Origin: JAYFNU01 sp964460755
GTDB taxonomy: Bacteria; Bacillota; Clostridia; Oscillospirales; Ruminococcaceae
Assembly (NCBI GenBank): GCA_964460755.1
Contig: CAYWQL010000004.1
Span: 1 to 64,000, forward strand
Direction of reading: 5' to 3'
DNA length: 64,000 bases
The notes beneath the pieces were generated by a model, which saw only the letters and a program-made list of their open reading frames with translations, ran no database searches and had not been told where the DNA came from. A program made the position numbers and the translations under genes. Shown piece after piece: positions 49,250 through 58,507 of the stretch; the stretch's first letter is position 1; every line of letters begins with the position of its first letter.

Positions 49250-51558
49250 TGAGCGAAATTATTCTTGCGAAAACGGCGGGCTTTTGCTTTGGGGTTAACC
49301 GCGCGGTCGCCCTTTGCGAAAAGCTGATTGACGAAGGCAAAAGCGTGGCGACGCTCGGACCGATTATTCACAACAGCTTTGTCGTCGAGTCGCTTAAAAA
49401 CAAGGGCGCAATTATAGTTGAACGCCCCGAGGATACGCCGAAGGGATACACCCTTGTTATACGGAGCCACGGAGTAGCCAAGGCGGTCTATGACAACTGT
49501 AAGCGAGAGGGAATAACCATTGCCGACGCAACCTGCCCCTTCGTTTCGAAAATTCACGACATTGTTCGGGAATATAGCGAGAAGGGATATGAGGTGCTTA
49601 TCGCGGGCGACAAAAATCATCCCGAGGTCGAGGGAATTGTCGGTCACTGCGAGGGTGAAACGATAATTTACGCCGACCTAAACGAGCTCAAAGCTCTTTT
49701 AAATGCCAAAATCTTGACAAAAAATGCAATAATGGTGGCTCAAACGACCTTTAATTTGAGTGAATATAACAAGTGTTGCGAATATATAAAAAAAATATAT
49801 ACAAATGTCGCGATATTTGATACAATATGTAATGCGACGCGTGAACGACAGCAGGAGGCTGAGAAATTAGCCTTAAAATGCGACGTTTGCGTCGTCATAG
49901 GAGGACAGAACAGCTCCAACACGAAGAAGCTCCGCGATGTTTGCTCACTAAACGCTACGACTTTCTCAATCGAGAACAAGGACGGGCTGACCGAACAGAT
50001 GTTAAGCGGCGCGAAATCAATCGGAGTTACTGCGGGTGCATCGACACCGTCCCCCTTAATCGAGGAGGTACTCACTAAGATGAGCGAGATTATCAAAGAC
50101 GAAGATTTCAATTTTGAACAGGCACTTGAGGATTCACTTAAGCTGGTCCACCGCGGACAGAGGGTTGAGGGAATTGTCACGTCGATTAAACCCAACGAGG
50201 TTGTCGTCGACATCGGCACAAAGCACACGGGCTTTATTCCTATCGACGAGCTGAGCGACGACGCTTCACTTAATCCCAACGATATCGTTAAGGTCGGCGA
50301 CAAGCTTATGCTGCTCGTGACGAAGGTTCAGGACCTTGAGGGTTTTGTCACCCTTTCGAAAAAGCGTATTGATTCCGAAAAAGGGCTTGAAGAAATCGAA
50401 AAGGGCGTGGAGGACGGAACCGTTTTCGACGCATATATATCCGAGGCGGTCAACAAGGGACTTGTCGCGATAGTGAAGGGAGTTCGTATTTTTATCCCCG
50501 CTTCACAGGCGACGGTAAGACGCGGCGAGCCGTATGAGCAGCTTGTTCGCACCCATCAGAAAATAAAGATACTCGAAGTCAATCAGGAGCGTCGCCGCGC
50601 TATCGGCTCGATAAGAGCGGTGCTCGACATCGAAAACGACAAGAAGCGCGAAGAGTTCTGGAAGGACATCGAAGTCGGTAAGAAGTTCCAAGGCGCGGTT
50701 AAGTCGATAACCTCCTACGGCGCGTTCGTCGACCTCGGCGGCGTTGACGGAATGGTACATATAAGCGAGCTTTCTTGGGGAAGGCTCAAAAGCCCGGCGG
50801 ACGTTCTTAAGGTCGGCGACGTAATCGACGTTTATGTAAAGGACGTTGACCTCGAGAAAAAGAAAATCTCCCTTGGCTATCGCAAGGAAGAGGATAACCC
50901 GTGGAAGGCAATCCAAAACTACAAAATTGGCGAAGAATTTGAAGCGCCCGTTGTGTCGCTCACGAAATTCGGAGCCTTCGTAAGAATACTTCCCGGAATC
51001 GACGGACTTGTTCACGTTTCCGAAATGTCGAGCGAAAAGGTATCAGACCCCGCTGAGGTTGTCAAGGTTGGCGACAAGGTCAAGGTTCGTCTTATCGGTG
51101 TAGACCTTGAGAAGAAGCGCGTTTCTCTTTCAATGCGTCCCGACGGCGAGGAGCTTTCGGACAGCAGCAAAAGGGAAAAGGCTTTTGACGAGACACTAAG
51201 CGAGGCCGGCAAGTTTGTTAAGGACGTCGCGGTCGCGGCGGCACAGGTTGGCGACAATCTCGTGGCAAAGACCAAGGAGGCCGTCGAGAAGGCTACCCCG
51301 AAGGTCGAGGCTCTTGGCGACGATATAGCCGAAACGGCGAAGGATACAGGCAAGAAGCTGGCTAAGACCGCGAAGGACGCGAGTGAAAAGCTTGCCGAAA
51401 CGGCGAAGGACGCAGGCGAAAAGCTTGCCGAAACCGCGAAGGACACAGGCAAGAAGTTGGCTAAGACCGCGAAGGACGCGGGCGAAAAGCTTGCGGACAA
51501 GGCAAAGGACGCTGTCGAAACCGTTAAGGATAAGCTTGACGGTGACGACGAAAAATAA
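49249..51558 (+). CDS. ispH: IspH fused to ribosomal protein S1, with LEA-like C-terminal repeats
   Basis: The 769-residue protein has three parts. Residues 1-282 are 4-hydroxy-3-methylbut-2-enyl diphosphate reductase, with iron-sulfur cysteines Cys13, Cys96 and Cys194. Residues ~300-635 hold four S1 RNA-binding domains (GQRVEGIVTSIKPNEVVVDI, ..., GKKFQGAVKSITSYGAFVDL, GEEFEAPVVSLTKFGAFVRI). Residues ~690-760 are six 11-residue amphipathic repeats of the type AETAKDTGKKL. The IspH-S1 fusion is known in Clostridia; the repeat tail is unusual to me. The start is the ATG at 49249. Confidence 0.95.
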   Translation: MSEIILAKTAGFCFGVNRAVALCEKLIDEGKSVATLGPIIHNSFVVESLKNKGAIIVERPEDTPKGYTLVIRSHGVAKAVYDNCKREGITIADATCPFVSKIHDIVREYSEKGYEVLIAGDKNHPEVEGIVGHCEGETIIYADLNELKALLNAKILTKNAIMVAQTTFNLSEYNKCCEYIKKIYTNVAIFDTICNATRERQQEAEKLALKCDVCVVIGGQNSSNTKKLRDVCSLNATTFSIENKDGLTEQMLSGAKSIGVTAGASTPSPLIEEVLTKMSEIIKDEDFNFEQALEDSLKLVHRGQRVEGIVTSIKPNEVVVDIGTKHTGFIPIDELSDDASLNPNDIVKVGDKLMLLVTKVQDLEGFVTLSKKRIDSEKGLEEIEKGVEDGTVFDAYISEAVNKGLVAIVKGVRIFIPASQATVRRGEPYEQLVRTHQKIKILEVNQERRRAIGSIRAVLDIENDKKREEFWKDIEVGKKFQGAVKSITSYGAFVDLGGVDGMVHISELSWGRLKSPADVLKVGDVIDVYVKDVDLEKKKISLGYRKEEDNPWKAIQNYKIGEEFEAPVVSLTKFGAFVRILPGIDGLVHVSEMSSEKVSDPAEVVKVGDKVKVRLIGVDLEKKRVSLSMRPDGEELSDSSKREKAFDETLSEAGKFVKDVAVAAAQVGDNLVAKTKEAVEKATPKVEALGDDIAETAKDTGKKLAKTAKDASEKLAETAKDAGEKLAETAKDTGKKLAKTAKDAGEKLADKAKDAVETVKDKLDGDDEK
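51328..51525 (+). repeat. Six in-frame 33-bp repeats (11-residue LEA-like units)
   Basis: Six consecutive 33-base units encode AETAKDTGKKL, AKTAKDASEKL, AETAKDAGEKL, AETAKDTGKKL, AKTAKDAGEKL and ADKAKDAVETV. The unit length and pattern match group-3 LEA or apolipoprotein-type amphipathic helices. Units 1 and 4, and units 2 and 5, are nearly identical, suggesting duplication of a 99-base block. Confidence 0.9.
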
Positions 51559-51571
51559 GAATCGGCAACAG

Positions 51572-51605
51572 TATACCGCCGCGTATTAACGCGGCGGTAT
51601 TTTTA
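51572..51605 (+). terminator. Terminator after ispH/rpsA
   Basis: ATACCGCCGCG and CGCGGCGGTAT pair around a short loop, followed by TTTTTAT. Confidence 0.9.
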
Positions 51606-51653
51606 TATTCGCGCGCTCATACTATTGATTAAGAAAAACTGAAGGGTGCGAAT

Positions 51654-54215
51654 ATGATAAAAGGAATAACCGAAAAGACGGCGAGGGGACTGCTTGCTCG
51701 CTATGGGGAAAACACCCTTGCCGAAAAGAAAAAGAAAAGCGCGTTCGCGCTTTTCGCATCACAATTTAAAGATATACTTATATTAATTCTTGCCGTTTCA
51801 ACTCTTTTTTCTGTGATAATCGGTCAGATGACCGAGGCGGTGACGATAATAACGATAATGCTTCTCAACGCCGTTATGGGTTTTATTCAGGAGTTTCGAA
51901 CCGAGAAGACACTCGAAGCGCTTAAGAATATGACCGCACCGACAGCGAGGGTCTATCGAAACGGCGAGCTAAAGCGAATAGCGGCTTCGAGCCTTGTTCC
52001 GAGCGATGTAATATCCCTTCGTGCGGGCGACAGAATACCAGCCGATTGTGAGCTTATTTCGGGCGTATCCTTCAAGAGCGACGAAGCGATTCTAAGCGGC
52101 GAATCGGACGCGATTTCAAAGAGCCCAGGTGGGGACAACAGGCTTTTTATGGGCGCAAGCGTTTGTCTCGGACACGGTGAGGCACGGGTCGTAAGCACGG
52201 GGATGAATACCGAAATGGGCAGGATTTCCGCCATGCTTGGCGAGGTCGTCGAACAGCCGACCCCCCTTCAAAAGCGGCTTAAGTCACTTGGGGTTTTTAT
52301 CGCGGTTTCCTGTGTCAGCTGCGGAGTCGTCGTGATTTTGCTTGGGGTTCTTCGAGGGGAAAAGCTTCTTGAAATGCTGCTGACGGGGGTGTCTCTTGCC
52401 GTTGCTGCAATACCCGAGGGACTTCCCGCGATAGTTACGATTGTGCTCGCTCTTTCGGTCAATCGCATTTTATCCCGCGGAGCGATAATAAGGAAGCTTC
52501 ACGCCGTTGAAACCCTTGGCTCGGCGACCGTTATTTGTGCGGACAAAACGGGTACGATAACCGAAAACAAGATGACGGCGACCGACATATATACCCTTGG
52601 AAAACGCTTTACGGTGACGGGCGGGGGAAATTCCGCGACTGGCAAGCTTCTTTTTGAAGGGCGAGAGGTTGATGTAAGCCAACAAAAAACGGTCGCCGAC
52701 GCTCTTGAAACAGCGGTTATTTGCTCAGTGACAAATCTTTCGCAGAGCGGCGACGAGCTTTTGTCGGACGGAAGCCCGACGGAAACGGCACTTCTTGTTG
52801 CGGCGCACAAGGTTGGAATAAGAAAAAAAGATCTCTTAAAGAAATATCATATTACGCTTGAAAACCCCTTTGATTCGACGAGAAAAATGATGTCGGTCGG
52901 CGTTTCGTCGTCAAAGGGGGAAAAGGCTCTTTTCGTCAAGGGTGCGCCAGATTATGTTATTAAGAAATGCACAAAAATCGCGACCGAAGGGGGAACGCGA
53001 CCTCTTAGAGAAAAAGATATAATTACAATAAAAGAGGAAATGAAAACCCTTTCAAGCGATGCGAAAAGGGTTATCGCAATCGCGAAAAGAACCGACGGAT
53101 TAGAGGAAAACGAGCTTGTTTTTTTGGCGCTTTGCGGCATAACAGACCCGCCGCGAAAAGAGGTTAGGGAAGCGGTAAAACGGTGCAGAATGGCAGGTGT
53201 TCGACCTGTTATGATAACGGGCGACCATGCGCTGACAGCGTGCGCTGTGGCGCGAAAGGTCGGCATTTTAACGGGCGACGAGCGGGTGATAACGGGCGGC
53301 GAGCTTGAGGGAATGAGCGACGCAGACCTCGACGCGGCGGTCGATAACGCGGGAGTTTTTGCCCGAGTGTCGCCCAAGGATAAGCTTCGCATAGTCAAGG
53401 CTTTTAAGCGTCGGGGAAACGTCGTTGCTATGACGGGCGACGGGGTCAACGACGCGCCCGCAATTAAGGAGGCGGACATTGGCGTCGCCATGGGTATTTC
53501 GGGGAGCGACGTCGCGAAGGAGGCGTCGTCGGTAGTAATTCTGGACGACAATTTCGCTACGATTGTCGCCGCCGTCGAAGAGGGAAGAATAATCTATCAG
53601 AACATAAAGAGGTTTATTCGATTTCTTCTAACGAGTAATCTCGGCGAGGTGCTGACGGTGCTTTTGGCTATGCTTTTTCATATGCCGATTGTCTTTATTC
53701 CCATACAAATTCTTTTAATAAACCTTGTTACCGACGGGCTTCCGTCGGTTGCGCTTGGAATGGAACGGGCCGACTCGGGAATAATGAACCGCCCGCCGCG
53801 AAGCGCCGACGAAAGCCTTTTTTCGGGTGGGCTTGTTTCAACTATTCTCTTTCGAGGCACGGTGCTCGGACTATGCAATTTGCTTTGCTTTTCGCTTGTA
53901 TATAGGCTTTCCGGCGACCTGACGGCGGCGCGCTCGGCAACCTATCTTACCCTTATTTCGGCGCAGATGATACACGTTTTTGAATGTAAGTTTGAAGGGC
54001 GAAAATTCGATTGGTCGTCGATTTTTTCAAACAGGGTTTTAGTTTTCGCGTGTTTTTCGTCTATGGCGGCGTCTTTCGCCGTGATTTATATTCCTTTTAT
54101 GCAAAACATTTTTCATACCTGCGCCGTTCGGGGTGAGGCTTGCCTTATCGTGCTTGGCTGTGTGCTGTTAAGCCCTATTTTTGGCGCGATTTCCAATATA
54201 ATAAAGAAAAAATAG
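51654..54215 (+). CDS. Calcium-type P-type cation ATPase
   Basis: This 853-residue P2-type pump has the actuator motif LSGESDA, the TM4 ion-site motif AIPEGLPAIVTIVLALSV, the phosphorylation site CADKTGTITENKM near 297-309, the hinge MTGDGVNDAPAIKEADIGVA and TM6 NLVTDGLPSVALGMERAD. PEGLP in TM4 and N..TD in TM6 are the calcium-binding pattern of SERCA-like pumps. In Bacillus the homologue YloB is a calcium ATPase. It lies just before spoIVB, so a link to spore calcium is possible but unproven. Confidence 0.93.
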   Translation: MIKGITEKTARGLLARYGENTLAEKKKKSAFALFASQFKDILILILAVSTLFSVIIGQMTEAVTIITIMLLNAVMGFIQEFRTEKTLEALKNMTAPTARVYRNGELKRIAASSLVPSDVISLRAGDRIPADCELISGVSFKSDEAILSGESDAISKSPGGDNRLFMGASVCLGHGEARVVSTGMNTEMGRISAMLGEVVEQPTPLQKRLKSLGVFIAVSCVSCGVVVILLGVLRGEKLLEMLLTGVSLAVAAIPEGLPAIVTIVLALSVNRILSRGAIIRKLHAVETLGSATVICADKTGTITENKMTATDIYTLGKRFTVTGGGNSATGKLLFEGREVDVSQQKTVADALETAVICSVTNLSQSGDELLSDGSPTETALLVAAHKVGIRKKDLLKKYHITLENPFDSTRKMMSVGVSSSKGEKALFVKGAPDYVIKKCTKIATEGGTRPLREKDIITIKEEMKTLSSDAKRVIAIAKRTDGLEENELVFLALCGITDPPRKEVREAVKRCRMAGVRPVMITGDHALTACAVARKVGILTGDERVITGGELEGMSDADLDAAVDNAGVFARVSPKDKLRIVKAFKRRGNVVAMTGDGVNDAPAIKEADIGVAMGISGSDVAKEASSVVILDDNFATIVAAVEEGRIIYQNIKRFIRFLLTSNLGEVLTVLLAMLFHMPIVFIPIQILLINLVTDGLPSVALGMERADSGIMNRPPRSADESLFSGGLVSTILFRGTVLGLCNLLCFSLVYRLSGDLTAARSATYLTLISAQMIHVFECKFEGRKFDWSSIFSNRVLVFACFSSMAASFAVIYIPFMQNIFHTCAVRGEACLIVLGCVLLSPIFGAISNIIKKK

Positions 54216-54223
54216 GTATATAA

Positions 54224-54277
54224 AATCCCCTCGCTTTGTCAACACTAACGTTAAATCGAAGCGAAGGGGATTATTTT
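54224..54277 (+). terminator. Hairpin between the Ca-ATPase and spoIVB
   Basis: AATCCCCTCGCTT pairs with AAGCGAAGGGGATT across a long loop, followed by ATTTTTTAT. It looks like a terminator for the ATPase gene. Its 3' arm contains AAGGGGA, the only ribosome site for spoIVB. Confidence 0.6.
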
Positions 54278-54281
54278 TTAT

Positions 54282-55532
54282 ATGAAACGAATTATTTCAA
54301 CGCTTTTGACCCTCGCGCTTGCGTCGGTCGCGTTTTTCGGCGGATTCTCATATATCAACGCAGAATATCTTCCCGATAGCGTTTATGTTTTCGAGGGAGA
54401 GGATTTTAGCTGTGCGAAGGGGCTTCTTACCATAAGGTCGAACGAAAAAACAGTATCCGAGGCGTCTGCGACGGCGGGCGGCTCGTATAGCGGTAAGCTT
54501 TGTCTTTTTGATGTTATTCCGCTTAAAACCGTCAGGGTATCGACCATCGAAAGACAGAGCCTTGTGCCCAGCGGAAGGGCGTTCGGGGTGAAGCTGTTTA
54601 CAGACGGGGTTGTCGTCGTCGGCTTCGGCGACGTGACGACGGCGAAAAAAACCTGCTGTCCGGCAAAGGATTCGGGCATAATGCTCGGCGACGTAATAAA
54701 GACAATAGACGGGCGAAAAATATCGGGCAACGCCGAGCTTTCGTCGATAGTGACCGCGAGCGACGGCAAAAAGCTTGAGGTTGTGCTTACGCGCAACGGC
54801 GAGGAAAAGACGGTTTATATTACCCCGGCGAACGCCAAGGACAGAACCGGCTTTAAAATCGGAATGTGGGTGCGCGATTCGTCGGCGGGAATAGGCACGC
54901 TGACCTATATTAACCAAAACACAGGTGTCGCCGCGGGGCTGGGGCATGGAATAACCGACAGCGACGTTGAGATTGTTCTTCCCGTTTTACGCGGAGAACT
55001 CGTTTGTGTTACAATAACGGCAGTTACCAAAGGACAGGTTGGACAGCCCGGAGAATTAAAGGGAGTTTTTCACAATGAATCTCCCTTCGCCTCGCTCAAA
55101 ATCAACGGAGAAACCGGGGTTTTCGGCGACATACAGCAGGGAAGCCTCGGCGCGGACGAGGTGCTTTGCGGCGATGCGATACCCATAGCGCTTAAACAGG
55201 AGGTAACCACGGGGGCGGCGCAGATTTTGTCCACCGTCGACGGAAAAGAACCGAAATATTACGACGTTGAAATCGAGCGTGTTAATCTTAGTGAAAACAC
55301 CCTTACCCAAAATCTCGTCGTCAAGATAACCGACGAGGAGCTGCTCGAAAAAACGGGCGGAATAGTCCAAGGAATGAGCGGAAGCCCTATAATTCAGCAG
55401 GGTCGCCTTGTCGGCGCGATAACTCACGTTTTTGTCAGCGAGCCGACAAAAGGATACGGCATTTTTATCGAAAATATGCTATGCTGTGAGGGTAAAACTT
55501 CGTCTGAAGAGAATAATTTGTTGGCGGCGTAA
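54282..55532 (+). CDS. spoIVB: SpoIVB peptidase
   Basis: This 416-residue S55 serine peptidase signals from forespore to mother cell by triggering pro-sigma-K processing in Bacillus. It has an N-terminal signal/anchor helix at about 5-22, a PDZ domain at about 100-185 (GIMLGDVIKTIDGRKI), then the peptidase with His222 (GLGHGITDS) and Ser366 (GMSGSPII). The spoIVB-spo0A order is conserved in spore formers. The ribosome site lies in the 3' arm of the upstream hairpin. Confidence 0.96.
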   Translation: MKRIISTLLTLALASVAFFGGFSYINAEYLPDSVYVFEGEDFSCAKGLLTIRSNEKTVSEASATAGGSYSGKLCLFDVIPLKTVRVSTIERQSLVPSGRAFGVKLFTDGVVVVGFGDVTTAKKTCCPAKDSGIMLGDVIKTIDGRKISGNAELSSIVTASDGKKLEVVLTRNGEEKTVYITPANAKDRTGFKIGMWVRDSSAGIGTLTYINQNTGVAAGLGHGITDSDVEIVLPVLRGELVCVTITAVTKGQVGQPGELKGVFHNESPFASLKINGETGVFGDIQQGSLGADEVLCGDAIPIALKQEVTTGAAQILSTVDGKEPKYYDVEIERVNLSENTLTQNLVVKITDEELLEKTGGIVQGMSGSPIIQQGRLVGAITHVFVSEPTKGYGIFIENMLCCEGKTSSEENNLLAA

Positions 55533-55550
55533 ATTTTTTGAAAAAAAGTG

Positions 55551-55579
55551 TTGCGTATCGTGGTAATATATGGTACGAT
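55551..55579 (+). promoter_or_regulatory. Possible sigma-A promoter of spo0A
   Basis: TTGCGT and TACGAT are 17 bases apart, about 48 bases before the spo0A start. I see no clear 0A box or sigma-H site here. Confidence 0.5.
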
Positions 55580-55626
55580 ACATTTCGGAAGAGTTGTTAA
55601 ATAAGTGTTAAGGAGAGTCGAGAAAT

Positions 55627-56397
55627 TTGGAACACAAGGTTACCGTCTTGGTGGCGGACTCAAGCGCCGATTTCGGTAAGGCATGCGCGGACGAGCTGAC
55701 GAAGAAAGGATTTCGCGTAATCAGTTGCGAAAAGGACGGGCGCAAGGTTGAAAATGCGGTAAGAAGCGAGGAACCCGACGCGGTTGTCGTCGATATGTTC
55801 CTCCCATCCAAGGACGCAATCGGGATTATCAGCGAGCTTAAGCAGGACGAAAGCGTCAAGCTCCCCGCCTTTGTCGTTATGTCGGGATTTGACAATGCGG
55901 TAATGGAGCGGGAGGTTATTAAGGCGGGCGCGGCATTTTATATCCTCAAGCCCTTTGACCTTTCGTTGCTGGCGGACAGAATTTCCATGCTTACAAGAAC
56001 GCCTTCCGAGGCAAAACCTGTGGGCGAAGCGCCGGATTTAGAGGTGATGATAACCGAAATTATTCATCAAATCGGCGTACCTGCCCACATCAAGGGCTAT
56101 CACTACTTAAGAAACGCAATAATGATGTCGGTTGAGGACCCGGAGATGATAAATGCCGTAACGAAGCGGCTTTATCCGTCAATCGCCAAGCGTTTTAAAA
56201 CAACCTCTTCGAGGGTGGAGCGCGCTATAAGACACGCCATCGAGGTTGCGTGGGACAGGGGCGATGTGGATACGCTTAATTCCTATTTTGGCTATACAAT
56301 CCACAGCCTTCGCGGCAAGCCGACCAACAGCGAATTTGTCGCAATGATAAGCGACAGGGTCAGGCTCACACTCAAGAAAACAGCCGCCGCCATTTGA
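55627..56397 (+). CDS. spo0A: Stage 0 sporulation protein A
   Basis: This 256-residue master regulator has a receiver domain with the phosphorylated Asp56 (VVVDMFLPSKD), switch Ser86 and Lys108 (YILKPF). A linker follows, then the Spo0A DNA-binding domain from about 137 (EIIHQIGVPAHIKGYHYLR) to SRVERAIRHAIEVAWDRG. The start is TTG with AAGGAG upstream. Together with SpoIVB and DpaAB it strongly indicates a spore former. Confidence 0.97.
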   Translation: MEHKVTVLVADSSADFGKACADELTKKGFRVISCEKDGRKVENAVRSEEPDAVVVDMFLPSKDAIGIISELKQDESVKLPAFVVMSGFDNAVMEREVIKAGAAFYILKPFDLSLLADRISMLTRTPSEAKPVGEAPDLEVMITEIIHQIGVPAHIKGYHYLRNAIMMSVEDPEMINAVTKRLYPSIAKRFKTTSSRVERAIRHAIEVAWDRGDVDTLNSYFGYTIHSLRGKPTNSEFVAMISDRVRLTLKKTAAAI

Positions 56398-56532
56398 CAA
56401 AAAAGATTTAGGGCGTATTTCCGTAAGAGGTTGCGGGAATGCGCCTTTATTTTTTGCCATAGGTTTGTATTTATTATTCAAAAGTGGTACAATATTTTAT
56501 AATTATACGAAAATTACTATTAAGGGGATAAA

Positions 56533-57198
56533 ATGTTCAAGGGTTTGAAGCGGATTATCATTGTCACGGGCCATTATGGCTGCGGCAAAACCAACCTTGC
56601 CGTTAACCTTGCGCTTTATTTTGAGACGCTTGGCGAAAGGGTGACGGTGGTTGATATGGACATAGTCAATCCCTATTTTCGCTCGGCGGATTTTGAGCGG
56701 GAGTTTGAAGGAAAACGTATAAAGCTTATTGCCCCGAATTTCGCGAATACCCTACTTGATATTCCGTCGCTTCCGCGAGAGGTGGACGGCGCAATCGAGG
56801 GCGACGAGCGGCTTATACTCGACGTCGGCGGCGACGACGCGGGCGCGGTTGTGCTTGGGCGCTACGCTAAGCAGATTGAGCAAAACGGCGGCGCGAGTAT
56901 GATTTATCTTTTCAGCAAATACCGTCCCTTCACCGAAACGGCGGACGATGTGATTTCGCATATCGGCGATATTGAGGTTGCTTCACGCATAAAGGTCACG
57001 GGACTTATTAACAGCTCGAACCTCGGGCTGGAGACGACGGCGAAGGATATAGAAGCGTCGTTTGGCTATGCCGACGAGATAAGCGAGAAAACGGGGCTAC
57101 CCGTGCTTGCGACCCTCGTTCGGGATACAATAAATGAATCGGTTAATAATTCGTTCCCCGTACGGTTGTTTGTACTTCCGCCTTGGGAAGCGGTTTAA
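56533..57198 (+). CDS. MinD/ParA-like P-loop ATPase beside the VOR operon
   Basis: The 221 residues form one SIMIBI ATPase domain. They have an unusual Walker A IIIVTGHYGCGKTNLAVNLA at about 8-27, a DMDIVNPYFRSADFE switch I, ILDVGGDDAGAVVLGRY (Walker B/switch II) and a late VTGLINSSNLG. No membrane or DNA-binding part is seen. It lies 20 bases upstream of the VOR ferredoxin gene on the same strand. Related genes beside such oxidoreductases suggest a maturation or assembly role, but that is inference. Confidence 0.8.
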   Translation: MFKGLKRIIIVTGHYGCGKTNLAVNLALYFETLGERVTVVDMDIVNPYFRSADFEREFEGKRIKLIAPNFANTLLDIPSLPREVDGAIEGDERLILDVGGDDAGAVVLGRYAKQIEQNGGASMIYLFSKYRPFTETADDVISHIGDIEVASRIKVTGLINSSNLGLETTAKDIEASFGYADEISEKTGLPVLATLVRDTINESVNNSFPVRLFVLPPWEAV

Positions 57199-57218
57199 TT
57201 AAAAAAGGAGAAAATATT

Positions 57219-57443
57219 ATGGCTAAAGGGATTGTGACAATCAACGAAGCCCGCTGCAAGGGCTGTGGGCTTTGCGTCGAGTTTTGTCCTAAGCAGGTTT
57301 TGATTTTGGACAAGACAAAGCACAACGAAAAGGGATATCACCCCGCATATCCGGAAAATGCGGAAAACTGCATTGGCTGCGCGATATGCGCGACGATGTG
57401 CCCGGACGTTGCTATCACGGTGGAAAAGGAGGCGGCAAAATAA
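57219..57443 (+). CDS. vorD: 2-oxoacid:ferredoxin oxidoreductase, ferredoxin-like subunit
   Basis: This 74-residue protein has two [4Fe-4S] motifs: CKGCGLCVEFCP at about 12-23 and CIGCAICATMCP at about 50-61. It carries electrons from the catalytic subunits to ferredoxin. The start is the ATG at 57219 with AAAGGAG. Its stop overlaps the next start (TAATG), as in a tightly coupled complex. Confidence 0.92.
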   Translation: MAKGIVTINEARCKGCGLCVEFCPKQVLILDKTKHNEKGYHPAYPENAENCIGCAICATMCPDVAITVEKEAAK

Positions 57444-58507
57444 TGTCTGACAAGCTACTTATGAAGGGTAACGAGGCTTTAGCGGAGGCGGCAATCAGAG
57501 CGGGCTGTATAGAGTTTTTCGGTTATCCTATAACCCCCCAGACCGAGCTTGCCGCGTATATGGCAAAAAAGCTTCCGAAGATTGAGGGCGGCACATATAT
57601 GCAGGCGGAAAGCGAGGTCGCGGCAATCAATATGCTTCTTGGCGCGGCGTCGTCCGGCGTGCGCGCTATGACGAGCTCAAGCTCGCCAGGCGTGAGCCTA
57701 AAGTCTGAGGGCGTGTCTTATATGGCGGGAAGCGACCTTCCCTGCTTAATTATCAACGTACAAAGAGCGGGTCCCGGTCTTGGCGGTATCCAGCCGTCGC
57801 AGGGAGATTATTGGCAGGCGACCAAGGCACTCGGCCACGGCGATTTTCAGATACTCGTTTTCGCTCCGTCCTCCATTCAGGAAATGGTCGATATGGTGTT
57901 TGACGCCTTCGAGCTTGCCGAAAAGTACAGAATGCCCGCGATGATTTTATCCGACGGACTTTTAGGACAGATGATGGAGCCGGTTTGCTTCCCCGAGCGT
58001 CAGCCGAAGCTTATTGATAAGCCTTGGGCGACAAACGGACACAAGGGCAAAAGAGAGCACAACGTAATAAACAGCCTTTATCTTAACCCCGCGCTTCTTG
58101 AAAAATCGGTCGTCGCGAGATACGAAAGATATAAAGAGATAATCGCCAACGAGCAGAAGCTTGTCAGCTATATGATGGACGACGCCGAGCTCGGTGTGGT
58201 CGCCTACGGCTCGATGGCTCGCGTTGTCGGTACGGCGGTCGATATGGCACGCGAAGAGGGAATAAAGGTCGGGCTTATGCGTCCGGTTATGCTTTGGCCC
58301 TTCCCCGCGAACGAAATCAATAAATATGCGGCGGGACTTAAATCCATACTTACTGTCGAAATGAGTATGGGACAGATGGTCGACGACGTTAAGCTTGCGG
58401 TTAAGGAGCAATGTCCCGTCGAGTTCTTCGGACGTGTAGGCGGTATTATTCCGACGCCGAAAGAGGTATATGAAGAAATTAAAAAAATTGCGGGAGGTAA
58501 GCAATAA
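57443..58507 (+). CDS. vorB: 2-oxoisovalerate-type ferredoxin oxidoreductase, alpha subunit
   Basis: This 354-residue alpha subunit has the pyrimidine-binding part of the TPP fold (GYPITPQTELAAYMAKKL), AESEVAAINMLLGAASSGV, RAMTSSSSPGVSL and QRAGPGLGGIQPSQGDY. The C-terminal transketolase-like domain contains YGSMARVVGTAVD. The four-subunit order ferredoxin-alpha-beta-gamma with this length is the layout usually annotated VorDBAC. VOR enzymes convert branched 2-oxoacids and CoA to acyl-CoA and CO2, and the reaction is reversible. Close relatives use 2-oxoglutarate, so the substrate is not certain. Confidence 0.9.
   Translation: MSDKLLMKGNEALAEAAIRAGCIEFFGYPITPQTELAAYMAKKLPKIEGGTYMQAESEVAAINMLLGAASSGVRAMTSSSSPGVSLKSEGVSYMAGSDLPCLIINVQRAGPGLGGIQPSQGDYWQATKALGHGDFQILVFAPSSIQEMVDMVFDAFELAEKYRMPAMILSDGLLGQMMEPVCFPERQPKLIDKPWATNGHKGKREHNVINSLYLNPALLEKSVVARYERYKEIIANEQKLVSYMMDDAELGVVAYGSMARVVGTAVDMAREEGIKVGLMRPVMLWPFPANEINKYAAGLKSILTVEMSMGQMVDDVKLAVKEQCPVEFFGRVGGIIPTPKEVYEEIKKIAGGKQ

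Noticed and set aside
51328..51525. CRISPR-like or intergenic repeat array
   Set aside because: The 33-base units are contiguous and in frame within the IspH-S1 gene.
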